Positions 13,388-23,598 are shown, counted from the first letter of the stretch. The stretch is 64,000 nt of DNA from Nitratireductor alexandrii (GCF_004000215.1 NZ_RBVY01000002.1:62001-126000), one strand, 5' to 3'. The notes: generated by a model from the sequence alone, not told the origin. A program made the numbers and translations.

Positions 13388-14530
13388 TCAATCCTGCGTA
13401 TTGGCGACCGTGGTCCGGGCAGGCAGTGCGGACGAGGTGGTCGGCGCGTCGGCGCCCAGCACCTGGGTTTCACCCGGCACATAAGTCGTGTAGTCCGGCG
13501 CATCGGCCGGGCCTTCTTTCTTGTCGAGCGCATCGACATAGTCCTGAAGCATCGACACGCCGTTGAGCGGCTTTTGAACGCCGTTGTGGCAGGTGGCGCA
13601 GCCGACCTTGAAGACGTCGCCTTGCGGTCCCTTGCGCTCCGCCGGAAAGACGGGGGCAAGGCCGGTCAGATAGTCGGCATTGAGCGCGCGCGTCATGGCG
13701 ATGCCGTGCCAGGCGGTGACCCGTTGCGGCGGGCTCTGGTCCCAATCGTTGAAGGCGCGGGAATTGTGGCAGGTGACGCAGTTCACGCCGAGCGATTCCG
13801 ACATGTACATCATCAGCGCCCAGGTGTTTTCCGTCTCCTTCACGCCGGCCGTGTTGGTGCCCGTTGGAAGGGCCGTGAGCGAGTGGACGCGGATGGCCTC
13901 GTCACCGAGCAGGTAATCCATCAGCGCGTTCTGCGGCAGCGAAGTGTTGCCGGAATATTTGCCGGCGACGTTCTGGCCGGCCCGGCTGGCATTGCTTGCC
14001 GGTTTCGGTTCGCGGTCGTCGACCCAGTAATTGGCCGGCACGGCCTCGCCTCGGTGACAGGTGTAGCAGGTCACGCCGACCTGGCCGACATGGTCTTGCC
14101 AGTCGACATTGATCGCCTGGTTCATCTGGATCATGCGCCGGGAGACGACTTTCTGATAAACCTCGTCCGACGCCATGTTCTCGATATCGTGGCAGTAGGC
14201 GCAGCCCTGGTCTTCCGGGGCGACCCATTGGGTGATCGCCGCCATGAACTGGTTGAACTGATCGTCCGACAGATCGCCGAGCACCTGGACATTTTGGTAG
14301 ATGTCGCCGGCGCGCTCGCCTTCCGGATCCGCTTCCCATGGGGCTTCCGGCACGACATTGGCGGCCTTGAGCGCCTCCAGTTTTTCGACATCCTGTTCCA
14401 GATACATGCCGGTTCCCCGATAGCCGATCTGGGTCGTCTCGACCGGCGGGGCGTCCCAGCCGGCGCCGACGAAGCTGGCGATGGCGAGCAAGGCTCCGGC
14501 GGAAGCAGCAAACGGTATCCAAAGTTGCAT
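13388..14530 (-). CDS. pufC: Tetraheme cytochrome c subunit of the reaction centre (PufC)
   Basis: A 380-aa periplasmic cytochrome that re-reduces the special-pair bacteriochlorophyll. Four CXXCH heme sites begin at Cys110 (CAYCH), Cys155 (CYTCH), Cys251 (CVTCH) and Cys311 (CATCH). The N-terminus (residues 4-24) is a single hydrophobic signal/anchor helix without a lipobox cysteine, so it is probably membrane-anchored by that helix. The C-terminal 40 residues are low-complexity. It is the last gene of the puf operon, 11 bp after pufM. Having PufC rather than PufX distinguishes this core from Rhodobacter sphaeroides. Confidence 0.96.
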   Translation of the reverse strand: MQLWIPFAASAGALLAIASFVGAGWDAPPVETTQIGYRGTGMYLEQDVEKLEALKAANVVPEAPWEADPEGERAGDIYQNVQVLGDLSDDQFNQFMAAITQWVAPEDQGCAYCHDIENMASDEVYQKVVSRRMIQMNQAINVDWQDHVGQVGVTCYTCHRGEAVPANYWVDDREPKPASNASRAGQNVAGKYSGNTSLPQNALMDYLLGDEAIRVHSLTALPTGTNTAGVKETENTWALMMYMSESLGVNCVTCHNSRAFNDWDQSPPQRVTAWHGIAMTRALNADYLTGLAPVFPAERKGPQGDVFKVGCATCHNGVQKPLNGVSMLQDYVDALDKKEGPADAPDYTTYVPGETQVLGADAPTTSSALPARTTVANTQD

Positions 14531-14541
14531 TTTCCCTCTCC

Positions 14542-15507
14542 TTACCGCGCGGCCGGATCGACGACGTCCGGATAGATGTCGGGCAGAGGCGCAACGAGCC
14601 CGTGCTCAACGCCCCACAAGTACCAATTGTCGACGACGGTGCCTGTCAAAAGGATGCCGATGCCGCCGGTCAGCGGCGTCAGGATGGCGAACCACCAGGC
14701 CCAGCGATGGACGGACTCCATGGTGGCGTTGAAGCCCATGGTCCAGCGCCAGAAAAGCGCGGCGCGTTCGGAGGCCGTACCCCGATCCGTGATCTGCTCC
14801 AGCTCGCGTTCGCCACCATATTTGCCGACCGCCAGGATCGTGGCGCCGTGCATGGCAAACAGCAGCACCGAGCCGTAGAGGAAGACGATCGACAGGCAGT
14901 GGAAGGGGTTGTAGTAGAGATTGCCGTAGCGGATCGAAAATGCCGCGGTCCAGTCCAGATGCGGGAAGATGCCGAACGGCACGGCTTCCGAAAAATTGCC
15001 CATCAGCAGCGGGCGGATAAAGCCGAGCACCAGGAACAGCCAGATCGCCGAGGCAAAGGCCCAGGCGACATGGGTGCCCAGTTCAAGCTGGCGCGCGCGC
15101 CGGTAGACGCGCAGCCACCACAGCAGCACCGACGCGGTCAGGAAGAAGCCGGCGATCAGCCACCAGCCGCCATCGTTGAGCGGCGGCAGCACGGTAAGGC
15201 CGTAATGGGCCGGCGGCGGTTCCAGGCCGAGCCAGAACAGCTGGCGCACGAACTGGATCGGGTCCCAGCCGACGGAAGCCAGCATGTTCAGGCCGATGAT
15301 CTCGAAGGCGATGAAACCGAACAGCAACGACAGGGAGCCGAGATAGCCGAGATAGATCGGGCCGATCTGGGCATTGCCGATCCAGCCGAGCAGGCGCGAC
15401 ATGAACGGCGTGCCCTTGCGGGCGCTGTCGCCCTTGGGCAGGGGCAGGCCCGCTTCGACCGGGCCGCTGATCTGAACGACGGTCAGGATGTTCTGATACT
15501 GGGTCAT
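14542..15507 (-). CDS. pufM: Photosynthetic reaction centre M subunit (PufM)
   Basis: A 321-aa five-helix core subunit binding half of the special pair and QA. Characteristic segments are [45 protein letters not shown], and [22 protein letters not shown] with conserved pigment and iron histidines. The start MTQYQNILT at 15507 is the family start, with a purine-rich SD just upstream. The longer in-frame run upstream is the shadow of pufL. It lies 11 bp after pufL. Confidence 0.97.
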   Translation of the reverse strand: MTQYQNILTVVQISGPVEAGLPLPKGDSARKGTPFMSRLLGWIGNAQIGPIYLGYLGSLSLLFGFIAFEIIGLNMLASVGWDPIQFVRQLFWLGLEPPPAHYGLTVLPPLNDGGWWLIAGFFLTASVLLWWLRVYRRARQLELGTHVAWAFASAIWLFLVLGFIRPLLMGNFSEAVPFGIFPHLDWTAAFSIRYGNLYYNPFHCLSIVFLYGSVLLFAMHGATILAVGKYGGERELEQITDRGTASERAALFWRWTMGFNATMESVHRWAWWFAILTPLTGGIGILLTGTVVDNWYLWGVEHGLVAPLPDIYPDVVDPAAR

Positions 15508-15518
15508 GACAGCTCCCC

Positions 15519-16364
15519 TCAACTCCAGATCGGCAGGTCGAGCCACCAGTTCCACCACTGGGGCCAGCCCTGGTTCCAGAACGGCCCGCTGATGATGATG
15601 CACACAGCGCTCCAGAAACCCGCGTTGAGCGCGAGGATGAGGCCCAGCCGGTGAATGCCGAGCGTACCGATCGAGTAGCCGATAATGTCGCGGAAAAACG
15701 TATCTTCGTATTCGGGCGTCTTGACTTCGGCCTGCTTGCCGCCGCCTTCCTGGGACTCGCCCGGATTGGCCGCCGACAGGATCAGCCCGCCATGCAGCGC
15801 CAGCGCCAGGCAGGTCGTGAAGAAGAACGACACGGCGATCATATGCGCCGGGTTGTAATGGAAATGCAGGTACTGGTAGCCGACATTCGACACCCAATCG
15901 AGATGGCTGAAAATGCCGTACGGAAACCCGTGACCCCAGGCGCCCAGCAGCAACGGCCGGAACACCACCAGCGTCGCATAAGCGAAGATCGCGAAGGAAA
16001 AGGCGAAGGGTACGTGATAGCCGATGCCGAGCTTGCGGCAGATCTCGACCTCCCTGAGCGCCCAGGAGCAGAAGGCGCCGAGCGCGCAGACCGTGATGAT
16101 CTGCCAAAGCCCGCCTTCCTTCAGCGGGGCCAGTGCCAGGCCGTAGGACAGATCCGGCGGCGCGATCGAGATTTGCCAGATGTTCCAGGTGGGGCCGAGC
16201 GCGGCCCCATAGACGATCAGGGCGGTGCCAAGGCTGGCGAAAAACGCGGTGGTGACACCGAAAAAGCCGACATAGAACGGGCCGACCCAGAAATCGAAGA
16301 GGTCGCCGCCGATCAGCGTCCCGCCACGTACGCGATATTTGCGTTCAAAACTCAGCAGCGCCAT
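15519..16364 (-). CDS. pufL: Photosynthetic reaction centre L subunit (PufL)
   Basis: A 281-aa five-helix core subunit that pairs with PufM and binds QB. It begins [20 protein letters not shown], exactly the family N-terminus, so the 26-residue upstream extension to 16442 is rejected (SD GAGAGGAACA precedes the ATG). Conserved stretches are [29 protein letters not shown] and [18 protein letters not shown]. Confidence 0.97.
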   Translation of the reverse strand: MALLSFERKYRVRGGTLIGGDLFDFWVGPFYVGFFGVTTAFFASLGTALIVYGAALGPTWNIWQISIAPPDLSYGLALAPLKEGGLWQIITVCALGAFCSWALREVEICRKLGIGYHVPFAFSFAIFAYATLVVFRPLLLGAWGHGFPYGIFSHLDWVSNVGYQYLHFHYNPAHMIAVSFFFTTCLALALHGGLILSAANPGESQEGGGKQAEVKTPEYEDTFFRDIIGYSIGTLGIHRLGLILALNAGFWSAVCIIISGPFWNQGWPQWWNWWLDLPIWS

Positions 16365-16419
16365 TGTTCCTCTCCTACGGATGATCAGCCGCATGGCGAC
16401 AGGGCTGTCTTGTGTTTTG

Positions 16420-16457
16420 GCGGCGGACGGAACCGTTGACACGGCCGCGCCCGCCGC
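16420..16457 (-). other. GC-rich inverted repeat between pufA and pufL
   Basis: GCGGCGG (16420-16426) can pair with CCGCCGC (16451-16457) across a 24-base loop, in the 98-bp gap between pufA and pufL. Intercistronic hairpins in this position protect pufBA mRNA from 3' decay in Rhodobacter, which allows more LH1 than RC to be made. The stem here is short, so the assignment is tentative. Confidence 0.4.
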
Positions 16458-16462
16458 CCGTT

Positions 16463-16660
16463 TCAGCCGATAAGCTTCAGACCCTCGCTGCCCGTGACGG
16501 ATTGCTCGATCGAACCGGTCGTGACGGGTTTCCCCTCAAGCCAGTTGAAACGATCCGTGCTCAGCAGGATGAAATGGATCAGAATGGCGAGCGTGAACAG
16601 GAAGACCGACAGAGCAACGAGCGCCCTGCGCGGATCGAACATGAGCCAGATTCTCCACAT
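16463..16660 (-). CDS. pufA: Light-harvesting 1 alpha polypeptide (PufA)
   Basis: A 65-aa single-helix antenna protein. N-terminal [20 protein letters not shown] leads into the membrane helix, with the bacteriochlorophyll-binding histidine in [11 protein letters not shown] and a C-terminal FNWLEG. It forms the LH1 ring with PufB around the reaction centre. It lies 12 bp after pufB. Confidence 0.96.
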   Translation of the reverse strand: MWRIWLMFDPRRALVALSVFLFTLAILIHFILLSTDRFNWLEGKPVTTGSIEQSVTGSEGLKLIG

Positions 16661-16672
16661 GTTGCGACCTCC

Positions 16673-16894
16673 CTATGCAAGCATCGACAGAAGCGCCTGA
16701 GCCGTCTGGTTGACCCCGTCGAGGGAGGCATAACCATCCGGACCAGGAATCCAGGGACGCCACAACCAGACCAAGATATGCGCAACGATCGCGATCGCCG
16801 TGAATATCAAAAAGCCTTGGATGAAGAATCCATGGACCTCTTGCGCTTCGCTTTCGGTCAGACCCGAAAGTGAGACATTTGATGAATCAGCCAT
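16673..16894 (-). CDS. pufB: Light-harvesting 1 beta polypeptide (PufB)
   Basis: 73 aa. [20 protein letters not shown] carries the two typical histidines (EVH and, in the helix, [12 protein letters not shown], the bacteriochlorophyll ligand). The ATG at 16894 is preceded by a strong AGGAGGTG. The TTG directly upstream (16897) would add one residue but sits too close to the SD. The C-terminal 20 residues beyond RPWIPG form a longer tail than in many PufB proteins. Confidence 0.94.
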   Translation of the reverse strand: MADSSNVSLSGLTESEAQEVHGFFIQGFLIFTAIAIVAHILVWLWRPWIPGPDGYASLDGVNQTAQALLSMLA

Positions 16895-17011
16895 CAATTC
16901 ACCTCCTAGTCTCGAAACGCCGCGGCGCCCCCGCGGCCGGGTTCCAGTGAAGCCGGATGATCAGTCTCACTGGGCTCTTGCCGATGTCGAGAACACCGGC
17001 AAAATCCTGGG

Positions 17012-17245
17012 TCACACGTGGAATGCGTACCCTAAGGCTGCATAGGCCGAAGCTTTGGCTTCGGCGAAAACGGAGCCCTCGACAGTGCCGTCGCGCGGGC
17101 CGAACACCTGGATGACCCGCGCCAGCGCCACGGCCGCCAGGCAGAGCGGAAAGACGATGAAAAACAGTCTTTTCATCATCTGGCGTTCCGATTCCCGCTC
17201 CCGGTGACGGCGGGCCAGCCGGTTGTCGTGTGCCGTGGAGAGCAT
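17012..17245 (-). CDS. pufQ: PufQ, bacteriochlorophyll-related puf leader protein
   Basis: 77 aa with a basic N-terminus (RLARRHRERESER), one transmembrane helix (LFFIVFPLCLAAVALARVI) and a short tail ending YAALGYAFHV. The size, topology and position between bchZ and pufB identify PufQ, which influences bacteriochlorophyll supply to the antenna. GGGAGGT lies 5 bases before the ATG. The 117-bp gap to pufB could hold processing sites. Confidence 0.88.
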   Translation of the reverse strand: MLSTAHDNRLARRHRERESERQMMKRLFFIVFPLCLAAVALARVIQVFGPRDGTVEGSVFAEAKASAYAALGYAFHV

Positions 17246-17289
17246 TTTCTACCTCCCTCAGTTCTGCCGATTCCGACCCCGTCGGGGGA

Positions 17290-18735
17290 TCAGGCCGGCG
17301 CCGCCGACAGGCGCGTCGCCCTGTCGACATGTGTCAGCTCTACGTGCGAAGCGTTGTCGCGGCGGGCCTCCCGCTCTGCCGCTTCCCTCAGGCGTTTGGC
17401 GGCGGAAATGCGTACCAGTACCGGTTCCCGGTTGATCCGTTCGTCGAGGGCCGCCTGGGCGCCCGCCTGCCACGGCATCTCGGCGCGCGCCCGAGCGGCC
17501 GTGGCCTCGATCGCATCGAGCTCGCCCGCCCGCGGCAGGATCTCGAACAGCATGTCGAACAGCGCGTTGCAGACTTCCTGGATCAGCCAGCAGGCGCCCG
17601 AATAGCCCATCACCGGCGTGCCGGTATGCCGGCGCACGATCGCGCCCGGATAGGAGAGCTGGATGAACTTCCCGCGCGCGCCCGCTTCGGCCATGTACAT
17701 GCGCTCGTTGAAGGAGCCGAACATCACCATGGGCGGCCTGCTCGCGATCAGTTCCGCCACTTGCGGATTGTCGGTCTTGGTCCCCGCCTTGCGCGCGACG
17801 GCAAAGGCGCAGGGCAGGCCCATTTCCTCTTCGAGGAAATTTTGAATGCCGCGCACATAGGTCTCGTTGGCGACGACGGCGAAATTGGCCGTGGCGAAGA
17901 AGTCCTGGGTTACCGAGCGCCACAGATCCCACAGCGGTTTCAGCGTGGTGTGCTTTTCCCTGGCGATGAACGGCTCCGGATCGAGCTCCAATATCTCGCC
18001 CAGCGAACGCAGGAAGGCGGTGGTCGAATGAATGCCGATCGGCGCCTGCAGATAGGGCCGGTCGAGGGTTTCGCACAAAAGCCGCCCGAACTCGCGATAA
18101 AGGCAGATATTGGCCTGGGCGTCGGCCAGTTTGCGCACGTCCTCCACGTGGCTGCCGAGCGGGAAGATCATGTTGATCTCCGCGCCGATGCCTTCCACGA
18201 GGCGCCGGATTTCGTGCAGGTCGGAGGGCATGTTGTAGGTGCCGTAGATCGGGCCGACAATATTGACCTTCGGCTTGGCGCCGTCCTTGCGGCCACGCGG
18301 TTTGGGCACGCGTTTCGGCCCGAATTCGCTCCACAGCCATTTGAGCGCCCGGTCCGCGCTCTGCCATTGGTCCTCGTCGATGGTCCGCGGCAGGAAGCGC
18401 TTGATATTCGTGCCTTCCGGCGTGACGCCGCCACCGATCATCTCGGCGATCGAGCCGGTGACCACAACGGCGGGAAGGTCGGCATCCAGCGCCTCGCGGG
18501 CCCGTTTCATCGCCGCTTCCGTGCCATGCTGGCCGAGTTCGTCTTCCGACAGACCGCTGACCACGATCGGCAGTTCATGCGGCGGCAGGGCGTCGGTGTA
18601 GTGCAGCACCGAGGTGACCGGCAGGTTTTCGCAGCCGACCGGTCCGTCGATGATGACCTGCAGCCCCTTGACGGCAGTGAACACATAAACACTGCCCCAG
18701 TAACCGCCGGCCCGGTCGTGGTCGAGGATTAGCAT
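17290..18735 (-). CDS. bchZ: Chlorophyllide reductase subunit BchZ
   Basis: A 481-aa nitrogenase-like subunit. With BchY it forms the catalytic component of chlorophyllide a reductase, which reduces ring B and converts the chlorin to a bacteriochlorin using electrons from BchX. The start [19 protein letters not shown] at 18735 matches the family and overlaps the bchY stop by 7 bases. Family segments include [22 protein letters not shown] and [13 protein letters not shown]. It lies 44 bp upstream of pufQ in the same transcript. Confidence 0.96.
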   Translation of the reverse strand: MLILDHDRAGGYWGSVYVFTAVKGLQVIIDGPVGCENLPVTSVLHYTDALPPHELPIVVSGLSEDELGQHGTEAAMKRAREALDADLPAVVVTGSIAEMIGGGVTPEGTNIKRFLPRTIDEDQWQSADRALKWLWSEFGPKRVPKPRGRKDGAKPKVNIVGPIYGTYNMPSDLHEIRRLVEGIGAEINMIFPLGSHVEDVRKLADAQANICLYREFGRLLCETLDRPYLQAPIGIHSTTAFLRSLGEILELDPEPFIAREKHTTLKPLWDLWRSVTQDFFATANFAVVANETYVRGIQNFLEEEMGLPCAFAVARKAGTKTDNPQVAELIASRPPMVMFGSFNERMYMAEAGARGKFIQLSYPGAIVRRHTGTPVMGYSGACWLIQEVCNALFDMLFEILPRAGELDAIEATAARARAEMPWQAGAQAALDERINREPVLVRISAAKRLREAAEREARRDNASHVELTHVDRATRLSAAPA

Positions 18736-20306
18736 CCCACGCTCTCCCCGTTGTCGACCGCGTTCTGCGACACACGGACCTTTTTGGCGTATTTCGCCCG
18801 ATAGCTGCTCTTGTCCTGCGGCACGTCCTGCCAAATGCCGGCCGTGTCGCCCTGACCGACGCCTTCGAAGAAATGCTGCATCTTGACGAAGCGGTCCTTG
18901 TTGGCGATCGCGGTGGAAATCACCCCCGGCAAAGAGCCGGTTCCGGCCGGGCCCATCAGCGGGCGGGCGGAAATGAGATTGGTGAAATAGAGCGCCGGTG
19001 TCGCGCGTTCCTTGGCCTTTTGAACGACCGGCGTGGTGCCGATGGCCAGGTCGGGCCGGTATTCCTCGAACGCGGCCAGATCCTGCTCCAGCGATGCCCG
19101 GAACCGGACCTCGACACCATGGGCCTCGAGCCACTCGGCATCGGCTGCGTTGTAGGGCGTCTTCGGGCAGGCGGTGCCGACATAACGCAGATCCGCGCCA
19201 AGCTCCGTCAGCAGCCGCCCGACCAGGAGTTCGGACCCTTCGTAGCCGGACAAGGTGATGCGGCCGTCGATCCTGTTGTCGCCAAGCGTCGCCGAAATGG
19301 CGCCATGCATGGCGTTGCGGCTGAGATTGATCTTGTCCGCGGCAATGCCGCACGCCTCGCCGATGGCCGACAGCCAGGCATCGGTGCCGTGCAGGCCGAT
19401 GGGCGCCGAGCCGACGATCTTGCGTCCCGCGGCCTCGAATTCCCGGAAGGTCGCGGTGTAAAAGGGATGCAGGCCGGCCACGGCGGCGCAGTCGAGCGCC
19501 GCGTAAAGCTCGCGCCATTCGCGCACCGGAACGGTGGGGCCGGCGGCCAGACCCATCGGCTCCAGCATGGCCCCGATCACCATCGGATCGGCCGGAAACA
19601 TTTCCCCCACCAGAGCGACCGTGGGCTTGTCCGTTAGGCCGTCGCGCGGTGGCAGAACCGGCCCGTCCATGGCCTCCTTGCGCGCATAGGCGAGCATGGC
19701 GCCGGACAGGACGTCCTTGGCTTCGGCATGGGTCGGCACGCCGAAACCCGGAACGTCGATACCAACGATGCGCACGCCGTCGATCGCCTTGGGCAGCATC
19801 CGCAGCGGCACACCGGAAGCGGTCGGGACGCACAGATTGGTGACGATGACGGCGTCGAACCGCGCCGGATCCGCCATCTTGTGCACGGCCTCGACGATGT
19901 CCTCGTAGAGCTTGCCGGTCACCAGGGTCTCGGAGTTGAACGGCACATAACCGACCGAACGCTTGGCGCCGTAGAAATGGGAGGTGAAGGTCAGCCCGTA
20001 GACGCAGCAGGCCGACCCCGACAGGATCGTCGCCACCCGGCGCATGCGCAGACCGACCCGCAGCGAGCCGAAGGCCGGGCACATGGATTGCGGCTGGTCG
20101 TGAGGCCCCTTGGGATAATCGCTTTCGTAGCGGTCCATCAGGTCTTGGTTGCCCGCGGCCCGCGCCGCGGCTTTCGACAGCTCCGTGCCGCCATGGCAGC
20201 CGGCGGAGTGCGCCGCGGCACGACCGCCCGGTTCAGCCGCCGCGCTTTCGCGGGGCGCGGCGGTTCCGACGGCTTGCATCTCCAAGTGCTTCGCGTGTGT
20301 GTTCAT
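18729..20306 (-). CDS. bchY: Chlorophyllide reductase subunit BchY
   Basis: A 525-aa partner of BchZ. Cysteines likely to ligate the NifDK-like cluster are in [22 protein letters not shown] and [12 protein letters not shown]. The first 55 residues (Ala/His/Gly-rich, with the small Cys-His segment AHSAGCHGG) are an extension I regard as variable. ATG 20306 is 15 bp after the bchX stop. The gene order bchC-X-Y-Z is conserved in purple bacteria. Confidence 0.96.
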   Translation of the reverse strand: MNTHAKHLEMQAVGTAAPRESAAAEPGGRAAAHSAGCHGGTELSKAAARAAGNQDLMDRYESDYPKGPHDQPQSMCPAFGSLRVGLRMRRVATILSGSACCVYGLTFTSHFYGAKRSVGYVPFNSETLVTGKLYEDIVEAVHKMADPARFDAVIVTNLCVPTASGVPLRMLPKAIDGVRIVGIDVPGFGVPTHAEAKDVLSGAMLAYARKEAMDGPVLPPRDGLTDKPTVALVGEMFPADPMVIGAMLEPMGLAAGPTVPVREWRELYAALDCAAVAGLHPFYTATFREFEAAGRKIVGSAPIGLHGTDAWLSAIGEACGIAADKINLSRNAMHGAISATLGDNRIDGRITLSGYEGSELLVGRLLTELGADLRYVGTACPKTPYNAADAEWLEAHGVEVRFRASLEQDLAAFEEYRPDLAIGTTPVVQKAKERATPALYFTNLISARPLMGPAGTGSLPGVISTAIANKDRFVKMQHFFEGVGQGDTAGIWQDVPQDKSSYRAKYAKKVRVSQNAVDNGESVGC

Positions 20307-20321
20307 AATCCCGTCCGGTTG

Positions 20322-21329
20322 TTAAACCGTGTCGTAAATCACCTCGAGCGACGGCCTGTCGGCGGCGCCGGCCGCGCACATGTCCTCGGGGGTGGCCGGT
20401 GTCAGCTGGTAGTCGGCGCCGGTTTCGCTGGCATCGAAAAGAGCCAGCAGCCCGTCCTGATCGAGCGGTTCCGGCAGCACCGGCGGAGCCTCGGCCAGAT
20501 TGACGGACAAGGTCTCGAACAGCGGTGCCCAGGTGCCGCCCGGCATGCCGATGATCTGATAATTCGCGCTTTTGCGGCGAATGTCCTCGTCTTGGGGAAT
20601 GGCCGCCAGAACCGGAATGCCCACGGCCTTGGCGAAGGCCTGGGCCTCGCCGGTGCCGTCGTCCTTGTTGACGACCAGGCCGGCCACGCCGACATTGCCG
20701 CCGAGCTTGCGGAAATACTGGACCGCCGAGCACACATTGTTGGCGACATAAAGCGATTGCAGATCGTTTGAACCGACGACCACCACCTTCTGGCACATGT
20801 CGCGCGCGATCGGCAGGCCGAAGCCGCCGCAGACCACGTCGCCGAGGAAGTCGAGCAGCACATAGTCGAAATCCCAGTCGTGGAACCCCAGTTTTTCAAG
20901 GGTTTCGAAGCCGTGGATGATGCCGCGGCCGCCGCAGCCGCGGCCGACTTCCGGGCCGCCCAGCTCCATGGCGAAGACACCGTCGCGCTTGAAACAGACA
21001 TCCGAGACGGTCACCTCGCTGCCGGCTTCCTTTGCCGAGGAGGCGGTCTGGATGATCGTCGGGCAGGCGCGACCGCCGAACAGCAGCGATGTTGTGTCGC
21101 TTTTCGGATCGCAGCCGATCAGCAGCACTTTCTTGCCGAGCTGGGCGAGCATGTAGGAGAGGTTGGCGAGGGTGAAGCTCTTGCCGATGCCGCCCTTGCC
21201 GTAAATGGCAATGATCTGGGTTTCTTTGGTGACCGGTCCCGTGGCCGGTGGGTCCGGCTCGATGGCGGCCTCCTCGCGCAGGAAGTCTTCCATCCGGTAG
21301 TGCTGGCTGGTCGGGTTTTCCAGGGTCAT
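20322..21329 (-). CDS. bchX: Chlorophyllide reductase iron protein (BchX)
   Basis: A 335-aa NifH-like ATPase donating electrons to BchYZ. The P-loop GKGGIGKS is at residues 44-51, and the cluster cysteines lie in GRGCGGRG and [12 protein letters not shown]. It is longer than BchL at both ends, as usual for BchX. The ATG overlaps the bchC stop (ATGA). Confidence 0.96.
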   Translation of the reverse strand: MTLENPTSQHYRMEDFLREEAAIEPDPPATGPVTKETQIIAIYGKGGIGKSFTLANLSYMLAQLGKKVLLIGCDPKSDTTSLLFGGRACPTIIQTASSAKEAGSEVTVSDVCFKRDGVFAMELGGPEVGRGCGGRGIIHGFETLEKLGFHDWDFDYVLLDFLGDVVCGGFGLPIARDMCQKVVVVGSNDLQSLYVANNVCSAVQYFRKLGGNVGVAGLVVNKDDGTGEAQAFAKAVGIPVLAAIPQDEDIRRKSANYQIIGMPGGTWAPLFETLSVNLAEAPPVLPEPLDQDGLLALFDASETGADYQLTPATPEDMCAAGAADRPSLEVIYDTV

Positions 21330-22273
21330 GCGGCTTTCCTCCAGTCGATCACCATTTTCAGGCAGGCCGGATCGGCGAACGCGGTCCGGTAGGCCCTGTG
21401 CGCCTCGGACGGCGGGGCGCGATGCGTGACAAGGTCCTTGAGCGACAGCCGGCCAGTCGCCACGAGATCCAGCACGGCATGGATGTCTGCCGGTTTGAAT
21501 TCCGCGGCCAGCAGGATCGAGATCTCACGCATGAACGCGGGGGGGAAGTCGAAGCTCACGCGGTCGCCGTAAAATCCCGCCAGCACCAGTTCCCCGCCTT
21601 TGTCGAGCCTGGCAATGGCCGGATCGAGCGCGGTCCGGTTGCCGCTGGCGTCGACGATGCACTTGCAACTCGCGCGGATGGCAGGCGATGCCGGGTCGAG
21701 AACGTCGTAATCCGTGGCGCCGGTGCGCCGGTCCGCAGACGTCTCCAGAACCTGGAGCGATGCCGCTCCGAGCGCCTGCGCGACCCGCGCAATCAACCGA
21801 CCGAGAACGCCGTGGCCGACAATGAGGTCCACCGGGCCGCTGGCCCGCCGGACCGCACGATGCGCCGTCGCCGCCAGCGCCAGAAGAACCGCGTCCTCGG
21901 TGAAATCGTCCCCGACCGGGACCGTCCGCGCGCCGGGCAGAACGAGCCGGTCGGCCGAAGCGCCGAATAGGCCGGCCGCTCCCTCGAAGCAGCTCGCCCC
22001 TGGAACGAAGACGGTCTCGCCGGCCGTACGTCCGGATTCAGGGCCGGCCTCGATGATGCGCGCGACGGATTCGTAGCCGGGGACCAGTGGATAGGCCAGG
22101 CCGGGGAAGGCCGGCATGGAGCCGTCGAACAGCAGTTTTTCCGTGCCGGTCGAGACGCCGCTCATGATGGTTTCGACGACCACGTCGGCACGTTTCGGCG
22201 CGCTCAGCGCGAGGCGCTTGACCCGCAGCGCGCCGGGCTTTTCGAAAACGATTGCCGTGGTGTCCAATTTCAT
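21326..22273 (-). CDS. bchC: Bacteriochlorophyllide a dehydrogenase (BchC)
   Basis: A 315-aa medium-chain dehydrogenase/reductase-fold enzyme that oxidises the 3-hydroxyethyl group to the 3-acetyl of bacteriochlorophyllide a. An N-terminal GroES-like half (MSGVSTGTEKLLFDG, VPGYESVARI) is followed by a Rossmann half (LIVGHGVLGRLIARVAQALGA). I chose ATG 22273 (MKLDTTAIVFEKPG) because it matches the usual length. A GTG at 22303 would add 10 residues and leave almost no leader after the predicted -10. GGGAGG is unusually close to the ATG, so the start is not certain. It is the first gene of the bchCXYZ-pufQBALMC run. Confidence 0.93.
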   Translation of the reverse strand: MKLDTTAIVFEKPGALRVKRLALSAPKRADVVVETIMSGVSTGTEKLLFDGSMPAFPGLAYPLVPGYESVARIIEAGPESGRTAGETVFVPGASCFEGAAGLFGASADRLVLPGARTVPVGDDFTEDAVLLALAATAHRAVRRASGPVDLIVGHGVLGRLIARVAQALGAASLQVLETSADRRTGATDYDVLDPASPAIRASCKCIVDASGNRTALDPAIARLDKGGELVLAGFYGDRVSFDFPPAFMREISILLAAEFKPADIHAVLDLVATGRLSLKDLVTHRAPPSEAHRAYRTAFADPACLKMVIDWRKAA

Positions 22274-22307
22274 GCCTCCCGCAGCCGGGGTTTGGCGGCT
22301 CACGATA

Positions 22308-22325
22308 TGTCATTGTAAGTTGACG
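22308..22325. promoter_or_regulatory. Second PpsR/CrtJ-type box upstream of bchC
   Basis: TGTCATTGTAAGTTGACG follows TGT-N12-AC(G) with the TGTCA/TTGAC arms of PpsR/CrtJ boxes; the last base deviates. It lies exactly 8 bp from the perfect box at 22334, the spacing known for cooperative CrtJ binding at bchC in Rhodobacter capsulatus. Confidence 0.65.
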
Positions 22326-22339
22326 CATGTGAGTGTCAA
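22312..22339 (-). promoter_or_regulatory. Putative sigma-70-like promoter of the bchC-puf run
   Basis: On the minus strand, TTGACA (22339-22334) and TACAAT (22317-22312) are separated by 16 bases, placing transcription start about 30 bases before the bchC ATG. The -35 and -10 lie inside the two PpsR/CrtJ boxes, which would let the repressor block polymerase directly. Confidence 0.6.
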
Positions 22340-22351
22340 TTAAAATTTACA
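22334..22351. promoter_or_regulatory. PpsR/CrtJ box upstream of bchC
   Basis: TGTCAATTAAAATTTACA is a full TGT-N12-ACA match with an AT-rich centre. It covers the predicted -35 of the bchC promoter and is paired with the box at 22308. Confidence 0.8.
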
Positions 22352-22407
22352 GTCACATTGGTGGGAAACGGCGGATCCGTCGCTTGCGAGACGGGCATTG
22401 CAGTCGT

Positions 22408-23598
22408 TTAACGTTCGGCGAACACCAGCGTGGCCAGGAGGGGATTGGGCGTTGCGACCGTATGCGGGCGTCCGAAGCCGGCTTGTACCAACAATCCCTT
22501 GATTGCCGTGTCCGTCCTGCACCGGCCGGAGCCCATGGCGAGGAAGTAGAGGCTGAAATAGACCGCGGCGAGCTGCGCGCCCTCGCTTGGTCCGGCCATC
22601 GCCTCGGCAATCATCACGCGTGTGCCCGGCGCCAGGCTGCGATGCAGATTGTTCAAAATGGCGAGGGCCCGCGCGTCGTCGTGATCGCACAGAATGCGAA
22701 TCAGGCAGACGCAGTCCGCGGTTGCGGGGATCGGATCCGCGGCAAAATCTCCGCTGTGCAGTTCGCTGCGTGCGCCCAGGGGTTTCGCGCTCAGATTCCG
22801 GCGGGCGAGCTCCGCGACGGGCGGCAGCTCGAACAGGTGCAGCGCGAGATGCGGATGGGCCGCCGCGGCGGTCGCCAAAAATGTGCCGTCACCGCCGCCG
22901 ACATCCATAATGGACTTGTAGTGGCCGAAATCATGGGCGGCGAGAATGCAGTCGGCGAGCATGGACTGGCTTGCCTGCATGAGGCCGGAATAGGACGCCG
23001 CGCGGTCCGGATCGATGGCGCCCGGCTTTTCGTTGCGAGCATAGGCCCAAAACCGCTTCAATTGCGTGTCGGTCTCCGGTGCTCTGAGCAGCGTCGCCGG
23101 ATCGGCCAGATCCTGGTAGAGCATGTCGTGATGAGCGATCATGGCCGCGATGCCGGGATCGGTCGCCACGACGACGCCGGCGTCGTCCAGTATCCACCCG
23201 TCCGTCTCGGCCTGCCTGACCAGGCCGAGGCGCGCGGCTTGCTCCAGCAGCAGCCGCATCCGGGCCTCCGGCAGGTCGCAGCGCTCGGCCAGCTCCGCGG
23301 TCTTCAGGCTGCGATCGCGCAGATGATCGAAGACGCGAAGCTTCACGCAGGCGGCCAGAACCTGCGAATGGACGAACCCGGCCGTAAGTCTGAACAGCGC
23401 ATTGGCTTTTTTGTTGGCGAGCCATTTCGTGGCCGGAAAACGCTGTATCCGGCTGCGAAATTCAGGAGAGCCCAGCAAGGCGTTGCGCCATTGGCGTATC
23501 CGCAGGCCAAGGCCGCGCACGGCGGATCTGTCGGGCGCCAAGCCTTTTGTCGGGCGCGTCTCGGCCTTTTGCGGGCGTGTTGTGACGCGCTCCGACAT
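22408..23598 (-). CDS. crtF: Hydroxyneurosporene/demethylspheroidene O-methyltransferase (CrtF)
   Basis: A 396-aa SAM-dependent methyltransferase that caps the 1-hydroxy group of acyclic carotenoids as a methoxy group. An N-terminal dimerisation/winged-helix part (LAERCDLPEARMRLLLEQAARLGLV) precedes the SAM site MDVGGGDGTFLATAAAAHP. The C-terminus is LVQAGFGRPHTVATPNPLL. It follows crtE by 9 bp and probably shares its promoter. The start at 23598 has only a weak SD, so a slightly shorter protein is possible. Confidence 0.93.
   Translation of the reverse strand: MSERVTTRPQKAETRPTKGLAPDRSAVRGLGLRIRQWRNALLGSPEFRSRIQRFPATKWLANKKANALFRLTAGFVHSQVLAACVKLRVFDHLRDRSLKTAELAERCDLPEARMRLLLEQAARLGLVRQAETDGWILDDAGVVVATDPGIAAMIAHHDMLYQDLADPATLLRAPETDTQLKRFWAYARNEKPGAIDPDRAASYSGLMQASQSMLADCILAAHDFGHYKSIMDVGGGDGTFLATAAAAHPHLALHLFELPPVAELARRNLSAKPLGARSELHSGDFAADPIPATADCVCLIRILCDHDDARALAILNNLHRSLAPGTRVMIAEAMAGPSEGAQLAAVYFSLYFLAMGSGRCRTDTAIKGLLVQAGFGRPHTVATPNPLLATLVFAER

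Noticed and set aside
16673-16897. TTG start one codon upstream of the pufB ATG
   Set aside because: Only 4 bases from the strong SD; the ATG at 16894 has better spacing and matches the family.
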